From Bacillota bacterium (lineage in GTDB: Bacteria > Bacillota_I > Bacilli_A > ML615J-28 > CAG-698), in the NCBI GenBank assembly GCA_023410025.1, contig JAEYQM010000061.1, forward strand, positions 14,799 to 78,798: a stretch of 64,000 nt of DNA, in the 5' to 3' direction. Both the position numbers and the translations under genes were made by a program. The notes beneath the pieces are model-generated. The model worked only from the letters and a program-made list of their open reading frames with translations, had not been told where the DNA came from and made no database searches. Shown piece after piece: positions 51,924 through 61,844 of the stretch (the stretch's first letter is position 1; each line of letters starts with the position of its first letter).

Positions 51924-54900
51924 ATGCTAGAAGATTATTTTTCAAGTTCATCTTTTTTATCTAAGTACTATTTCGCTAATACCTTTATTGATACTTTTGA
52001 TTTGTTAAAGGGATATAAAAACAAAACACAATTAATAATTAATTTAATGAACAAAACTTTAAAAAGTAAAGTAATAATTTACCTCGATCCACAAAAACAA
52101 TTTTTTTCTTCAAATAATAATTTTCTTAATAGAATATTGCTTAAATATAATTTATCAAAATACAAGCCTGATAAAATTAAAAAGATTATATCTTTAACAT
52201 GTGAAGAAGACCAAGTAATTGATATTGTAAAAGTTAAAATGTTTGGAATATCAGGAAATCTATTTATAATTAGAAATAAAAATATTCAAATTAATACTGA
52301 GTTACTTAATTTCTATCTTTTTAATTTAAAATATGTAGAGAATGATTTTGATGAATTACAAAATGTATTGGGTGCATATAGTATTAATCAAATTCATAAA
52401 AACACAAGTACTTTACTTGTTAATGATGAGCTTCTTAATATTCTTGGTTACAATCAAGATGATTTTAATAATTTTGCAAATGGCGATATAATTAAAATGG
52501 TAAACCAAGATGATTTACAATCCTGCCAAAGAATTATGAACGATGTTTCTCTTAATAAATACTATTTTATTATTAGAATGTACGCTTATAACGATAAAAT
52601 TAAATACGTATTAACAGAATGCACAAGATTAACTAGAAATATAGATTCTTTTTTTGTAAAGTATATTGATGTATCAACTTTTATTGACAGCATTATTCCT
52701 CCATCAAATTATAATAATCTTTTTGTTAAAAACAATTATTTTAATCACCTATTAATATTAAATGAAAATGATAATTTTTCAATTGAATATGCAGATAAGA
52801 GTTTATTTGAATTATTAGGTGTTGATTTTGAATTTTTGATGCAAAAAGGAAAATATTCATTTTTAAAATGTTTAAGGAAAAAAAGCTTAAATTCATTTAT
52901 TAACATGATTAATGAAAGTGTTACTACAAATAAAAGTAAATATCTTGAAATTGAGGTAAAATCTAAAGAAGGTGGATATTATTCATTTATTGTAATGACA
53001 TTACCATCATTTGTTAAAGGGAAACACATATTATCTTTTATTAAATCTGATGATGAAAAATTATATAATAATTTTGATGAACATAATATCTCAGCAAAAT
53101 TATTATTAAATGATAAAATAACTATTATTGAAGGACCAAAAGAATTACATAATGTGTTTAAAAATAATTTTTCATTCTTTGATTGGATTCATCCAAGTGA
53201 TTTGATTCAAGCTAATAAAGGTTTAGAAAGAATGAAGAAAGGTTTACCATTCTCTTTAGATTTTCGAGTGCTTTCAAATGATGAATATTCATGGTGTAAA
53301 GTCGAAGCTGGTTTTATTCAACATTTTGGTTCTGGTAGCATTTATAATATTCTTTTTAAAAAATCCAGGAATAGTGAAAGTAGTTTACTAGAAGATAATA
53401 AATTTGAAGATAATGACCTAGATACTTATAATTTTGAATATGACATTATAAATGATATGTATGATGGAAAACTGTTTTATCTTGACAAAATTGGTGAAGT
53501 TGGTAATGGATTAGTTGATAATTATCTGGTAAAATTATTAAAAGTTTATAACTATAGTTTTGATAAAGTATATCGATGGGTTGATTTTATTACCGGGAAA
53601 AAAGTAAAAAACTTTACTGATGAGTTAATTATAAATGGTAATAGAGTAATAATTAATATTACAGGTTCATTAATATATAAGGATAATCTACCTGTAAAGG
53701 TTGTTGGTACCTTTACAGATGTTACTAGTAAATATAGTGATAATACAAGTTTTATTAAAAAGTCGCATATTGATTATCTAACAAGAGTCTATAATAAAAC
53801 ATATGGAGAGTTTTTAGTACGTACATATTTAAACACATCAACAGGTGAAAATTATTTAATTTTAGTTGATATAAATAATTTTTATTTAATTAATAAAGAA
53901 TATGGTTATATGTTTGGAAATATTGTTTTATCAGAATTTGCTTTTTTATTAAAGAGTTTTATTAATAATACGGATATATTATATAGATTAGAAAATGATG
54001 ATTTTATAATTCTTTTAACAAACAGGACAATTAATGATGTAATTGAATTTAAAAACCGTTTAAATGAAAATCTTAAAAAGTTATTTATTGATCATTGCAA
54101 TGATATAAATATTTCTTGTACATTTGCATATTTGAAGATAAATAATACCGATGATTATGGAGAAGCATTAAATAAAATAATAGAACTAAATAAACAATAT
54201 TTTAAAGAACAAAAAAATAATATTGAAGCAAATAAAACATTAGAAGTAAATCAATATAATTTTATTGATAATTTAAATAATAATGGACATGATGATATTA
54301 TCTATTTGGCACTTGATTTATTAGAGAAATCACATAATATTTTTAATGCAATAAATATATTATTATGTAGAATTGGAAAAAGATTTAACTTAAGTAGTAT
54401 TCATATCTTAAAATATGATTATATTGATCGCAGCTCAAATCTTATTTATTACTGGAATGCCTTAGATAATGATAGTATTTTTCCAAGTAAAATAAAATTA
54501 TCTAATGTATCTATTGATATCATTAACAGTATGTATGATGTTAATGGTATGGCAAATTTAAATTATAATGATTTTAAAAAGTTAAATGAAATCATTGATA
54601 ATCAAGATAATTTGGATAATAAGATATTTTTTAGTAGTGCAAATTTTGATAATGATACCATTATGGGAAACATTGTTTTTGAACCCTTAATTCCTAATTA
54701 TATAATTCCTAGAGAACAAAAATACATATTAAATGCCGTATCAAAAATCATTTTTATTCATTTAAAAAGGGCAGAACTTGATAATGCTATTAAAGACAAA
54801 ATTGAATTTATTGCAAAAGTGGGTCATGAAATTAGAAGTCCACTTAATGGTGTAATAGGTTTATGCAATATAGCTAAAAATTATATTAATGATTCAACAA

Positions 54901-55919
54901 GATTAAAAAACTATCTTGATAAAGTTGATGTTTCTGGAAAATATTTGTTATCACTAGTTAACTCATTACTTGATTTAAATAAGGTTGAATCGGGAAAATT
55001 AGAAATTTATAGTGAACAAGTTAATCTTGATGAATTTTTTAAATCACTAGAATCGTTAGTAAAAATTCAATCTGAATTAAAAAATATAAATCTTGTATTT
55101 AATTGTAATTATTCATGTAAGCAAGTTTTACTAGATCCAGTAAGAATGAATCAAATATTAATAAATCTATTAGGAAATGCTTTAAAATTTACACCTGAAG
55201 GTGGAATGGTAATTCTTGATGTTCATGAAGTTAAAAGCGATGATAAGGAAATATATTTAAAATTAAGTATTCAAGATAATGGTATCGGAATTAGTAAGGA
55301 AAACTTATATAATATTTTCCTTCCTTTCCAACAAGCCTCACCAAGTATATTTAAAAAGTATGGTGGAACTGGTTTAGGGTTATCTATTAGCAGTAATCTT
55401 GTGAAACTTATGGGTGGGATACTAGAGGTTGAAAGTGAAATTGGAAAGGGAACAAGATTCTTCTTTACGATTAAACTATTGAGAAGTGAAAAATTTAAAA
55501 TTGATGCGGAAATTAATACTATAGATTATTTTTCTAAACAGTTATTTAAGAAAAGAGTATTAGTTGTTGATGATAATGATTTAAATAGAGAAATTGTTGA
55601 AGCTTTACTAATGAATGTAGGTGCAATAACTGAACAAGCAAAAGATGCAGAAGAAGCAATTGAAATGTATTCATGTAGCCCAAATAATTACTATGATTAT
55701 ATATTAATGGATTACTGTATGCCAGGAATGAATGGACTTGATGCAACCAATAAGATAAGAACAACAAATAGGGATGATGCATTAAAAATACCAATTATAG
55801 CTATTACTGCAAATTTAAGTGATAACTGTGAAGAAAACTTATATAAAGGGTTTAATGGTTTTGTACCTAAACCTTTAGATGAAATAAAACTATATAATGA
55901 GTTAATAAAATTTATTTAG
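51924..55919 (+). CDS. Soluble hybrid histidine kinase (PAS, GGDEF-like, GAF, HK, REC)
   Basis: A 1331-residue signalling protein without a convincing membrane segment. About 150-610 holds several PAS-like units (LLVNDELLNILGYNQDDF, KSLFELLGVDFEFL, FFDWIHPSDLIQANKGLERM). A GGDEF-like domain follows (IDYLTRVYNKTYGEF onward), with ENDDF at 690-694 instead of GGDEF. A GAF-like region lies near 790-950. HisKA VGHEIRSPLNGVIG has phospho-acceptor His 968; the ATPase domain has NALKFTPEGG, DNGIGIS and GGTGLGLSIS. The C-terminal receiver has phospho-Asp about 1263 (ILMDYCMPGMNG). GAGAGGAG precedes the ATG. Its promoter shares an operator-like element with the peptide-regulator locus. Confidence 0.92.
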   Translation: MLEDYFSSSSFLSKYYFANTFIDTFDLLKGYKNKTQLIINLMNKTLKSKVIIYLDPQKQFFSSNNNFLNRILLKYNLSKYKPDKIKKIISLTCEEDQVIDIVKVKMFGISGNLFIIRNKNIQINTELLNFYLFNLKYVENDFDELQNVLGAYSINQIHKNTSTLLVNDELLNILGYNQDDFNNFANGDIIKMVNQDDLQSCQRIMNDVSLNKYYFIIRMYAYNDKIKYVLTECTRLTRNIDSFFVKYIDVSTFIDSIIPPSNYNNLFVKNNYFNHLLILNENDNFSIEYADKSLFELLGVDFEFLMQKGKYSFLKCLRKKSLNSFINMINESVTTNKSKYLEIEVKSKEGGYYSFIVMTLPSFVKGKHILSFIKSDDEKLYNNFDEHNISAKLLLNDKITIIEGPKELHNVFKNNFSFFDWIHPSDLIQANKGLERMKKGLPFSLDFRVLSNDEYSWCKVEAGFIQHFGSGSIYNILFKKSRNSESSLLEDNKFEDNDLDTYNFEYDIINDMYDGKLFYLDKIGEVGNGLVDNYLVKLLKVYNYSFDKVYRWVDFITGKKVKNFTDELIINGNRVIINITGSLIYKDNLPVKVVGTFTDVTSKYSDNTSFIKKSHIDYLTRVYNKTYGEFLVRTYLNTSTGENYLILVDINNFYLINKEYGYMFGNIVLSEFAFLLKSFINNTDILYRLENDDFIILLTNRTINDVIEFKNRLNENLKKLFIDHCNDINISCTFAYLKINNTDDYGEALNKIIELNKQYFKEQKNNIEANKTLEVNQYNFIDNLNNNGHDDIIYLALDLLEKSHNIFNAINILLCRIGKRFNLSSIHILKYDYIDRSSNLIYYWNALDNDSIFPSKIKLSNVSIDIINSMYDVNGMANLNYNDFKKLNEIIDNQDNLDNKIFFSSANFDNDTIMGNIVFEPLIPNYIIPREQKYILNAVSKIIFIHLKRAELDNAIKDKIEFIAKVGHEIRSPLNGVIGLCNIAKNYINDSTRLKNYLDKVDVSGKYLLSLVNSLLDLNKVESGKLEIYSEQVNLDEFFKSLESLVKIQSELKNINLVFNCNYSCKQVLLDPVRMNQILINLLGNALKFTPEGGMVILDVHEVKSDDKEIYLKLSIQDNGIGISKENLYNIFLPFQQASPSIFKKYGGTGLGLSISSNLVKLMGGILEVESEIGKGTRFFFTIKLLRSEKFKIDAEINTIDYFSKQLFKKRVLVVDDNDLNREIVEALLMNVGAITEQAKDAEEAIEMYSCSPNNYYDYILMDYCMPGMNGLDATNKIRTTNRDDALKIPIIAITANLSDNCEENLYKGFNGFVPKPLDEIKLYNELIKFI

Positions 55920-55942
55920 AAGACATCGAAGATGTCTTTTAA
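55920..55942 (+). terminator. Terminator after the hybrid kinase gene
   Basis: Stem AAGACATC / GATGTCTT (55920-55927, 55931-55938), GAA loop, short T run. It begins at the stop codon. Confidence 0.83.
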
Positions 55943-56016
55943 TTATAATCATTTAACTTGTATAAATAAATAATTACTGGTAAAATTAGTTAATAACAAA
56001 TTATAAAATATAATTG

Positions 56017-56045
56017 TTTACTAATATTTCTAATTGTGTTAGAAT
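56017..56045 (+). promoter_or_regulatory. Promoter of the M29 aminopeptidase gene
   Basis: -35 TTTACT (56017-56022), 17-bp spacer, -10 TAGAAT (56040-56045) with a TGT extension. Confidence 0.6.
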
Positions 56046-56064
56046 ATTTGAAAAAGGAGTTAAT

Positions 56065-57300
56065 ATGATGAATGAAAAGTTAAGAAAGTACGCAGAACTT
56101 ATTGTGAAGGTGGGAGTAAATATTCAAGAAAATCAAATTCTTGCAATTAATTCTCCTGTTGATTGTAAAGAATTTACAAGAATGATTGTTGAAGAAGCAT
56201 ATAAAGCTAACGCTCGTAATGTTATTGTAAGATGGAATGATGATATAGTTAATAAGACATATTTTACTTATGCAACTGAAGAAGTAATTGGTGATATCCC
56301 TGGATATACAGTTGAACAATTAAAATATCTTGTTGATAACAATGCAGCAGTTATTTCAATTTCTGCTCCATCTCCAGGTTTATTAAAAGATATTGACCCA
56401 AAGAAATTACAATTAAATGCCAAGGCAACAAGCGAAAAAACAATTTTTTATCGTAAACACATGATGAGTAATTCAAGTCAATGGTGTGTTGTTGCTTATC
56501 CTACAAGTGCATGGGCTGAAAAAGTATTTCCTGAACTTAACAATGACAATGAAAGAGTGGAAAAACTTCTTGATGCTATATTAACAGCAAGTCGTGTAAC
56601 TAGTGATAATAATCCAGTAAAAGCTTGGGAAGAACATATGGATACACTTGCTCGTCATAACAAGATGCTAAATGATTATAATTTTGAAAAATTACATTTT
56701 AAAAATGGATTAGGTACTGATCTAGAAGTTGGTCTTGTTGAAGATCATATCTGGGGTGGTGGAGGAGAAGTTGCCAAAAATGGTGTATACTTTGCTCCAA
56801 ATATTCCAACTGAAGAAACATTTACAATGCCTCATAAATTTAAAGTAAATGGCAAAGTTGTTGCAACAAAACCACTTAACTATCAAGGAAAACTAATTGA
56901 AGATTTTTCATTAATATTTAAAGATGGAAAAGTTGTTGAATATAGTGCTAAAAAAGAAGAATCTGCTTTATCAAATCTTCTTAATTTAGATGAAGGAAGT
57001 AGACATTTAGGTGAAGTTGCATTAATTAGCCATGAATCACCAATTTCTAATATGAATATTTTATTCTATAATACATTATTTGATGAAAATGCATCTTGCC
57101 ACCTAGCATTAGGTAATGCTTATACAATGAATATAAAAAATGGTAATGATATGACTGATGAAGAACTAGAAGCTAAAGGTTATAATAAATCAATGAACCA
57201 TGTAGACTTTATGTTTGGTAGTGCTGATATGGAAATTGTAGGCACAAAACATGATGGTACAAAAGTAACTATCTTTACAAAAGGAAATTTTGTTTTCTAA
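56065..57300 (+). CDS. M29 family aminopeptidase (AmpS/PepS type)
   Basis: Metal-dependent exopeptidase of the thermophilic aminopeptidase family. Recognisable blocks include NIQENQILAINSPVDCKEFTRMI, TDLEVGLVEDHIWGGGGEVAKNGVYFAPNIPTEE, EGSRHLGEVALI and FDENASCHLALGNAY, with MNHVDFMFGSADMEI at the end; these carry the Glu, His and Asp metal ligands. About 411 residues. AAAGGAG precedes two adjacent ATGs (56065 and 56068), and either could be used. Monocistronic. Confidence 0.93.
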   Translation: MMNEKLRKYAELIVKVGVNIQENQILAINSPVDCKEFTRMIVEEAYKANARNVIVRWNDDIVNKTYFTYATEEVIGDIPGYTVEQLKYLVDNNAAVISISAPSPGLLKDIDPKKLQLNAKATSEKTIFYRKHMMSNSSQWCVVAYPTSAWAEKVFPELNNDNERVEKLLDAILTASRVTSDNNPVKAWEEHMDTLARHNKMLNDYNFEKLHFKNGLGTDLEVGLVEDHIWGGGGEVAKNGVYFAPNIPTEETFTMPHKFKVNGKVVATKPLNYQGKLIEDFSLIFKDGKVVEYSAKKEESALSNLLNLDEGSRHLGEVALISHESPISNMNILFYNTLFDENASCHLALGNAYTMNIKNGNDMTDEELEAKGYNKSMNHVDFMFGSADMEIVGTKHDGTKVTIFTKGNFVF

Positions 57301-57369
57301 TAATAAATTAAAAGCATATAACAGTAAAAAAATGGTATTTTACAAACTCTAGTATATTAATAAAATTAA

Positions 57370-57400
57370 TTGACATTTATGAAAATGTTTGCAATTATAA
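57370..57400 (+). promoter_or_regulatory. GH18 gene promoter region with cre-like site
   Basis: TTGACA at 57370-57375 is a consensus -35. TGAAAATGTTTGCA at 57380-57393 closely matches the CcpA cre consensus and sits between the -35 and the likely -10 (AATTAT or TTATAA at about 57393-57400). Binding there would block transcription, as expected for catabolite control of polysaccharide use. Confidence 0.6.
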
Positions 57401-57416
57401 GTTTATAAAGGAGAAA

Positions 57417-59078
57417 ATGATGAAGAAAATACTAATTATTTTACTGTTATTTTTTGTTGTAGGATGTACAGTTAATGATAATAATAAAAATGTTAGTCCA
57501 GACGCAATTACAATTATTAATGAATTAGATAAAAATGAAGTTATAATAGAAGGAAAAGCTTTGAAGTTAATTGCAATAGTTACTCCGTCTAATGCTCCTC
57601 AAGATGTTATATGGAGTAGTAGTGATGAGCAAATTGCTACAGTTAATGAAAATGGTGAAGTTACTGGACTTAAAGAAGGATCTGTAACTATAATTGCAAA
57701 AACAAAAGATTTTGAAGTCTATGATATGATAGATTTAATTGTATATAATGATGTCCGCAATTTAAAAACAATTGAAGGAATCATTGAATACTTAGATACG
57801 ATTATACCTTCAATAGCAGGAGAAACATTACCGTTTGAATACCGTATTGAAGGAGCTAGATTATCTTGGAGTACTAGTGATGAAAATATTATCACTCGCA
57901 CAGGACGTGTTAATCCTAGTAATGTTGATAAAGTAATAACTGTAGTTTGTAAAATAGATTTAGGAAGAGTATCAGGGGAGTTTACAAAAGAAGTTATGGT
58001 AAAAAAGTATAATTTAAGAGATATATCAAACAAGAAATTAGCTTTTACATATTTATATGATTATTCAGGAAGTTATAAAGGATTTAGAGAAGGCGATTTA
58101 GAAAAAATAGATGTTATAAACTATGCCTTTGGCGGGATATCTGCAGGAAAAGTAGTTGTATCAACATCAAGTAAATTATTAGATATTACAGCGGAAGCTC
58201 ATAAACATGGGGTAAGAGTAGTTTTAGCTGTAGGTGGATGGGGAGTAGATGGTTTCTCTGATGCTGCATTAACTGCAGCTTCAAGAAAAGTATTTATTGA
58301 TTCATTACTTGTTGCTATTGATAAATATAGTTTAAATGGAATTGATTTTGACTGGGAATACCCAACTTCAACAGCGGGTGGATTAATTAAAGCAAGACCA
58401 GAAGATAAAGTTAATTTCACATATTTAGTTCAAGAAACTTATACTGCACTAAAGGCAAAAGATCCTAGCCTTACATTAAGTATTGCTGTTCCAAATGGAT
58501 CATGGGCAGCATCGAATTACTATGAACCAGCAAAATTAAATAATTATATTGATTACCTACACTTAATGAGTTATGATATGATTAATTATGCTTCTTCAAC
58601 AAATAAAATTGTTCAATCTAGCCATCATACAAATATGTATTCATCTACTAATAGTGTGAGTTCAGCTGAAAATGGAGTTAAAGCATATTCTGATTTAGGT
58701 ATTTCCAAATCAAAAATTGTTATTGGTGTAGCTTTCTATGGACATGGATTTAAAGTAAGTAACGCAGGTAATAATGGAATGAAAGCAAATACTGATACTG
58801 CAATAAGTGGAAATAAATTTACAGTTTCATATAATGATATTGTAGATAAATATTTAAGTGATTCTAAATATCAAGTATTCTATGATGAACAAGCAAAGGC
58901 ACATTGGTTATATGGTGATAATACTGTAATTAGTTATGATAGCCCTGAATCAATTGCAGTAAAAGCTGAGTATGCAATTAATAATAATTTATGTGGTTTA
59001 ATGGTATGGCAATATAACCAAGATCATAAAACTTCAATCTTAACAAATGCAATTTATGATAATTTAAACAAAAAATAG
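57417..59078 (+). CDS. GH18 chitinase-like lipoprotein with Big2 domain
   Basis: A 553-residue lipoprotein: signal sequence and lipobox LFFVVGC. A Big2 domain (about 30-110: VIWSSSDEQIATVNENGEVTGLKEG) and a second bacterial Ig-like unit (about 115-195) precede a GH18 barrel. The barrel has SYKGFREGDLEKIDVINYAFGG, VVLAVGGWGVDGFSD and the catalytic motif NGIDFDWEYP with acid Glu about 314; the first Asp of DxxDxDxE is Asn here, a tolerated change. LHLMSYDM and LMVWQYNQD complete the fold. Likely acts on chitin or GlcNAc polymers at the cell surface, with nagA handling the product inside. Confidence 0.9.
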   Translation: MMKKILIILLLFFVVGCTVNDNNKNVSPDAITIINELDKNEVIIEGKALKLIAIVTPSNAPQDVIWSSSDEQIATVNENGEVTGLKEGSVTIIAKTKDFEVYDMIDLIVYNDVRNLKTIEGIIEYLDTIIPSIAGETLPFEYRIEGARLSWSTSDENIITRTGRVNPSNVDKVITVVCKIDLGRVSGEFTKEVMVKKYNLRDISNKKLAFTYLYDYSGSYKGFREGDLEKIDVINYAFGGISAGKVVVSTSSKLLDITAEAHKHGVRVVLAVGGWGVDGFSDAALTAASRKVFIDSLLVAIDKYSLNGIDFDWEYPTSTAGGLIKARPEDKVNFTYLVQETYTALKAKDPSLTLSIAVPNGSWAASNYYEPAKLNNYIDYLHLMSYDMINYASSTNKIVQSSHHTNMYSSTNSVSSAENGVKAYSDLGISKSKIVIGVAFYGHGFKVSNAGNNGMKANTDTAISGNKFTVSYNDIVDKYLSDSKYQVFYDEQAKAHWLYGDNTVISYDSPESIAVKAEYAINNNLCGLMVWQYNQDHKTSILTNAIYDNLNKK

Positions 59079-59102
59079 AAGGTGTTTTACACCTTCCTTT
59101 AT
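59078..59102 (+). terminator. Terminator after the GH18 gene
   Basis: Stem GAAGGTGT / ACACCTTC (59078-59085, 59089-59096), TTT loop, T-rich tail. Confidence 0.8.
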
Positions 59103-59145
59103 TTTGTCTAGGATATTTTTAATAAACAAAAAAATAAAAAATGAT

Positions 59146-59174
59146 TTTACAACCTCCCTTGTATATGGTATAAT
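59146..59174 (+). promoter_or_regulatory. Promoter of the yebC-like gene
   Basis: -35 TTTACA (59146-59151), 17-bp spacer, extended -10 TGGTATAAT (59166-59174). Confidence 0.72.
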
Positions 59175-59202
59175 ATAAAAAGAAAAATGAAAGGGTGTAA
59201 TT

Positions 59203-59925
59203 ATGGGAAGAGCACATGAAGTTCGAGCTGCCTCAATGGCAAAAACGGCAGCCTTTAAAAGTAAACAAAATGCAAAATTTGGTCGTATGATTTATATAGC
59301 AGCAAAGAGCGGAATTCCTGACCCAGATGTAAACCAAGCATTAAAAAAGGAAATTGAAAGAGCAAAGAAAGCTCAAATTTCTGCTGATGTAATTAAAAGG
59401 GCAATTGAAAAAGCCAAAGGTGCTAATAATGAAGCTTATTATACAGCTCGTTATGAAGGTTTTGGTCCAAATAACTCAATGTTCATTGTTGAATGTTTAA
59501 CTGATAATATAAACAGAACATATACAGATATACGTACAGCATTTAATAAGTCAGGTTTCAAATTGGGTGTTGACGGTAGCGTAATTCATATGTTTAATAA
59601 CCAAGCAGTATTTAGCTTTGAAGGATTAAACGATGAACAAACATTAGAAGTTTTAATTATGGCTGAATGTGATGTCAATGATATTGTATACGAAGAAGGG
59701 TTAACAACAGTATTTGCACCAGTTAGTGAATATGCTAAGGTAAGAGATGCATTAGAAGAAGCAATGCCAAATGTTGAATTCTTAGAAGATCAAGTGGCAT
59801 GGATTGCTTCAGTAACAACAACTTTGGAAAACCCTAAAGAAAAGGAACAATTTGAAAGATTTAAGAACACTCTTGATGAGTTGGATGATGTTCAAAACAT
59901 TTTTCATAATATTGTTGAAGAATAG
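59203..59925 (+). CDS. yebC: YebC/PmpR family regulatory protein
   Basis: A 240-residue member of the YebC family (TACO1-like). Start MGRAHEVRAASMAKTAAFKSKQNAKFGRMIYIAAKSG is diagnostic, with NINRTYTDIRTAFNKSGFKLG and the acidic central part following. Recent work ties some YebC proteins to translation of proline-rich stretches and others to transcription; which applies here cannot be told. Short spacing between the AAGGGTG site and ATG. Own promoter and terminator. Confidence 0.94.
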   Translation: MGRAHEVRAASMAKTAAFKSKQNAKFGRMIYIAAKSGIPDPDVNQALKKEIERAKKAQISADVIKRAIEKAKGANNEAYYTARYEGFGPNNSMFIVECLTDNINRTYTDIRTAFNKSGFKLGVDGSVIHMFNNQAVFSFEGLNDEQTLEVLIMAECDVNDIVYEEGLTTVFAPVSEYAKVRDALEEAMPNVEFLEDQVAWIASVTTTLENPKEKEQFERFKNTLDELDDVQNIFHNIVEE

Positions 59926-59952
59926 ATAAAGTTTAAAACTTTATCTTTTTTT
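59924..59952 (+). terminator. Terminator after the yebC-like gene
   Basis: Perfect 10-bp stem AGATAAAGTT / AACTTTATCT (59924-59933, 59937-59946), TAA loop, T run. Confidence 0.9.
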
Positions 59953-59983
59953 ATTAAAATTTATTTATTAATTAATAAAGATT

Positions 59984-59992
59984 TGTTATAAT
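59984..59992 (+). promoter_or_regulatory. Extended -10 for the Ig-like repeat gene
   Basis: TGTTATAAT at 59984-59992, no strong -35. Confidence 0.62.
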
Positions 59993-60022
59993 TTATAAAA
60001 GGGTTATTTAGAGGTAATATAA

Positions 60023-61711
60023 ATGGCATTTAAAATTTTAAATACTTATAAGCAAAAAAAGAATTTATTCATACTAGTAATCTTGAGCTCTTTAATAATT
60101 ATCTTTCTTTTATTTGTTTTATTTTTTAATAGTAAAGATTTAAAAATTGACTTAACTGATTATCAGAAAAATATTGTTTACAAAATTGGTGATGATATTC
60201 CTAATTATAAGAGTAATATTAAGGCTATTAATGAGTCTGGAAATGATGTAACAAGTAGTATTATTATTGATGATAGTAATGTTAAGTGGGAAATTTTCGG
60301 TAAATATTATATATATTATTCTTACAAAAATAAGGTAATTGCCATGACAATTGTTGAAGTAATTTACAGTAGTCCATTTTTTATTAACTATGTTGATTTA
60401 ATTTTTTATCTAGATATGGATAGTTCGATAAATTATTTTGCTACGAATATAAGAGCGTTTGATTGTTATGGTAAAGATATCACTTATGATAGTAGTGGCA
60501 AAAGAAAAATAACAGTAGATGATAGTAATGTTGATTATTCAAAAATTGGAAAATATATTGCATATTATGAAATAACTGATCCGAATGGAAACTACAAAAA
60601 ACAAGAAATAACAGTTGATATTAGAAAAAATTCACCTACCCCTGTGATTTATGGAATTAGTGATAATTTATATTTAAAACTAAATACGTCAAGTAACCAA
60701 GATGTTTTTCTAGAAGGAGTAAAAGCATATTCAAATCAAGGTAATGATATTACTAAATCAGTTAAAGTTAATGTTGATAACTTAAATTATTCTATTCCCG
60801 GGGAATATATAATTAGTTATGAAGTTATTGATAATAATGGTAATTATTCTTCGTTTGAAAGAATGGTCATTATTTTAAATGAGGATATACCTTCAATTTT
60901 TGGTATAAAAGAAAATATTGTTTTAAATGTAGGTGAAAAATTACCAGATTGGACAAATAAAGTTCGTGCTTATGATTTAATTGATAAAAACATAACAAAT
61001 GAGTTAATTATAAAAGTTGTAAATTTAAAGACAAACATAATTTATACTTTTGATGAATTAAAAGAAAATTTAATTCATGAGATTGGTGAATATAATTTAA
61101 TTTATGAAGTTACTAGCTCAATAGGGAAAACCATAACAGAAGAAGTATATTTAGTTATTTGGATTGATGTAACAAAACCAACTATAACAGAAGTTAGTGA
61201 TTTAATTTATATTATTGGTAATGATTATCCTGATCTTTTAGATGGAATAAGAGCTTATAAAAAAATAACAGATAAATTAGTAATAGAATTAACAGATAGA
61301 TTACAAGTAACATTGATTAATCCGGATAATCAAATTGAAGAAATAGATATAAGTAATATTGATTATAATAGTATAGGTAATTATGTTTTAGTTTATACTG
61401 TTACTGATGATTCAGGTAATACAGGAAAAATTAGAAGAAATTTACTTATTGTTGATACTGAAACACCTATTTTATATAATTTGCCTGATCAATTTATATA
61501 TTTGATCGATGAAGAAAATCCACAAGAAATACCAGATTATAAAAATGGTGTAATAGCTTGGGATTTAGTTGATGGAGACTTAACAAGTTTAATTGAAATA
61601 CTTGAATGTGTTGATTATACAATTGAAGGGATATACGAAGTTACCTATAAAGTAAGTGATTTCAATGGAAACACTGTGATTGCTAAGGTAAATGTAATTG
61701 TATCTAAATAA
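60023..61711 (+). CDS. Membrane-anchored protein with DUF5011-like Ig repeats
   Basis: A 562-residue protein. One N-terminal transmembrane segment (NLFILVILSSLIIIFLLFVLFF) is followed by about five to six repeats of roughly 90 residues. Each repeat has a motif such as GKYIAYYEITDPNGNYKKQEITV, GEYIISYEVIDNNGNYSSFERMV or GNYVLVYTVTDDSGNTGKIRRNL, typical of bacterial surface Ig/cadherin-like (DUF5011) domains. No catalytic domain is seen. Likely exposed on the cell surface as a spacer or adhesin. GAGGTAATATAA precedes the ATG. Confidence 0.8.
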   Translation: MAFKILNTYKQKKNLFILVILSSLIIIFLLFVLFFNSKDLKIDLTDYQKNIVYKIGDDIPNYKSNIKAINESGNDVTSSIIIDDSNVKWEIFGKYYIYYSYKNKVIAMTIVEVIYSSPFFINYVDLIFYLDMDSSINYFATNIRAFDCYGKDITYDSSGKRKITVDDSNVDYSKIGKYIAYYEITDPNGNYKKQEITVDIRKNSPTPVIYGISDNLYLKLNTSSNQDVFLEGVKAYSNQGNDITKSVKVNVDNLNYSIPGEYIISYEVIDNNGNYSSFERMVIILNEDIPSIFGIKENIVLNVGEKLPDWTNKVRAYDLIDKNITNELIIKVVNLKTNIIYTFDELKENLIHEIGEYNLIYEVTSSIGKTITEEVYLVIWIDVTKPTITEVSDLIYIIGNDYPDLLDGIRAYKKITDKLVIELTDRLQVTLINPDNQIEEIDISNIDYNSIGNYVLVYTVTDDSGNTGKIRRNLLIVDTETPILYNLPDQFIYLIDEENPQEIPDYKNGVIAWDLVDGDLTSLIEILECVDYTIEGIYEVTYKVSDFNGNTVIAKVNVIVSK

Positions 61712-61725
61712 AGTGACATATAATT

Positions 61726-61757
61726 TCCATTTTTTACCATAAAAAATGGATTTTTTA
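61726..61757 (+). terminator. Terminator after the Ig-like repeat gene
   Basis: Perfect 11-bp stem TCCATTTTTTA / TAAAAAATGGA (61726-61736, 61740-61750), CCA loop, T run. Confidence 0.9.
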
Positions 61758-61844
61758 TTTTACTCAAAAAACAAGTTTGGCTATGTTTATGACAAATTTT
61801 TTACGCAAATAAATAGTTTTTTTATACTCATTTTAATTTAGGTA

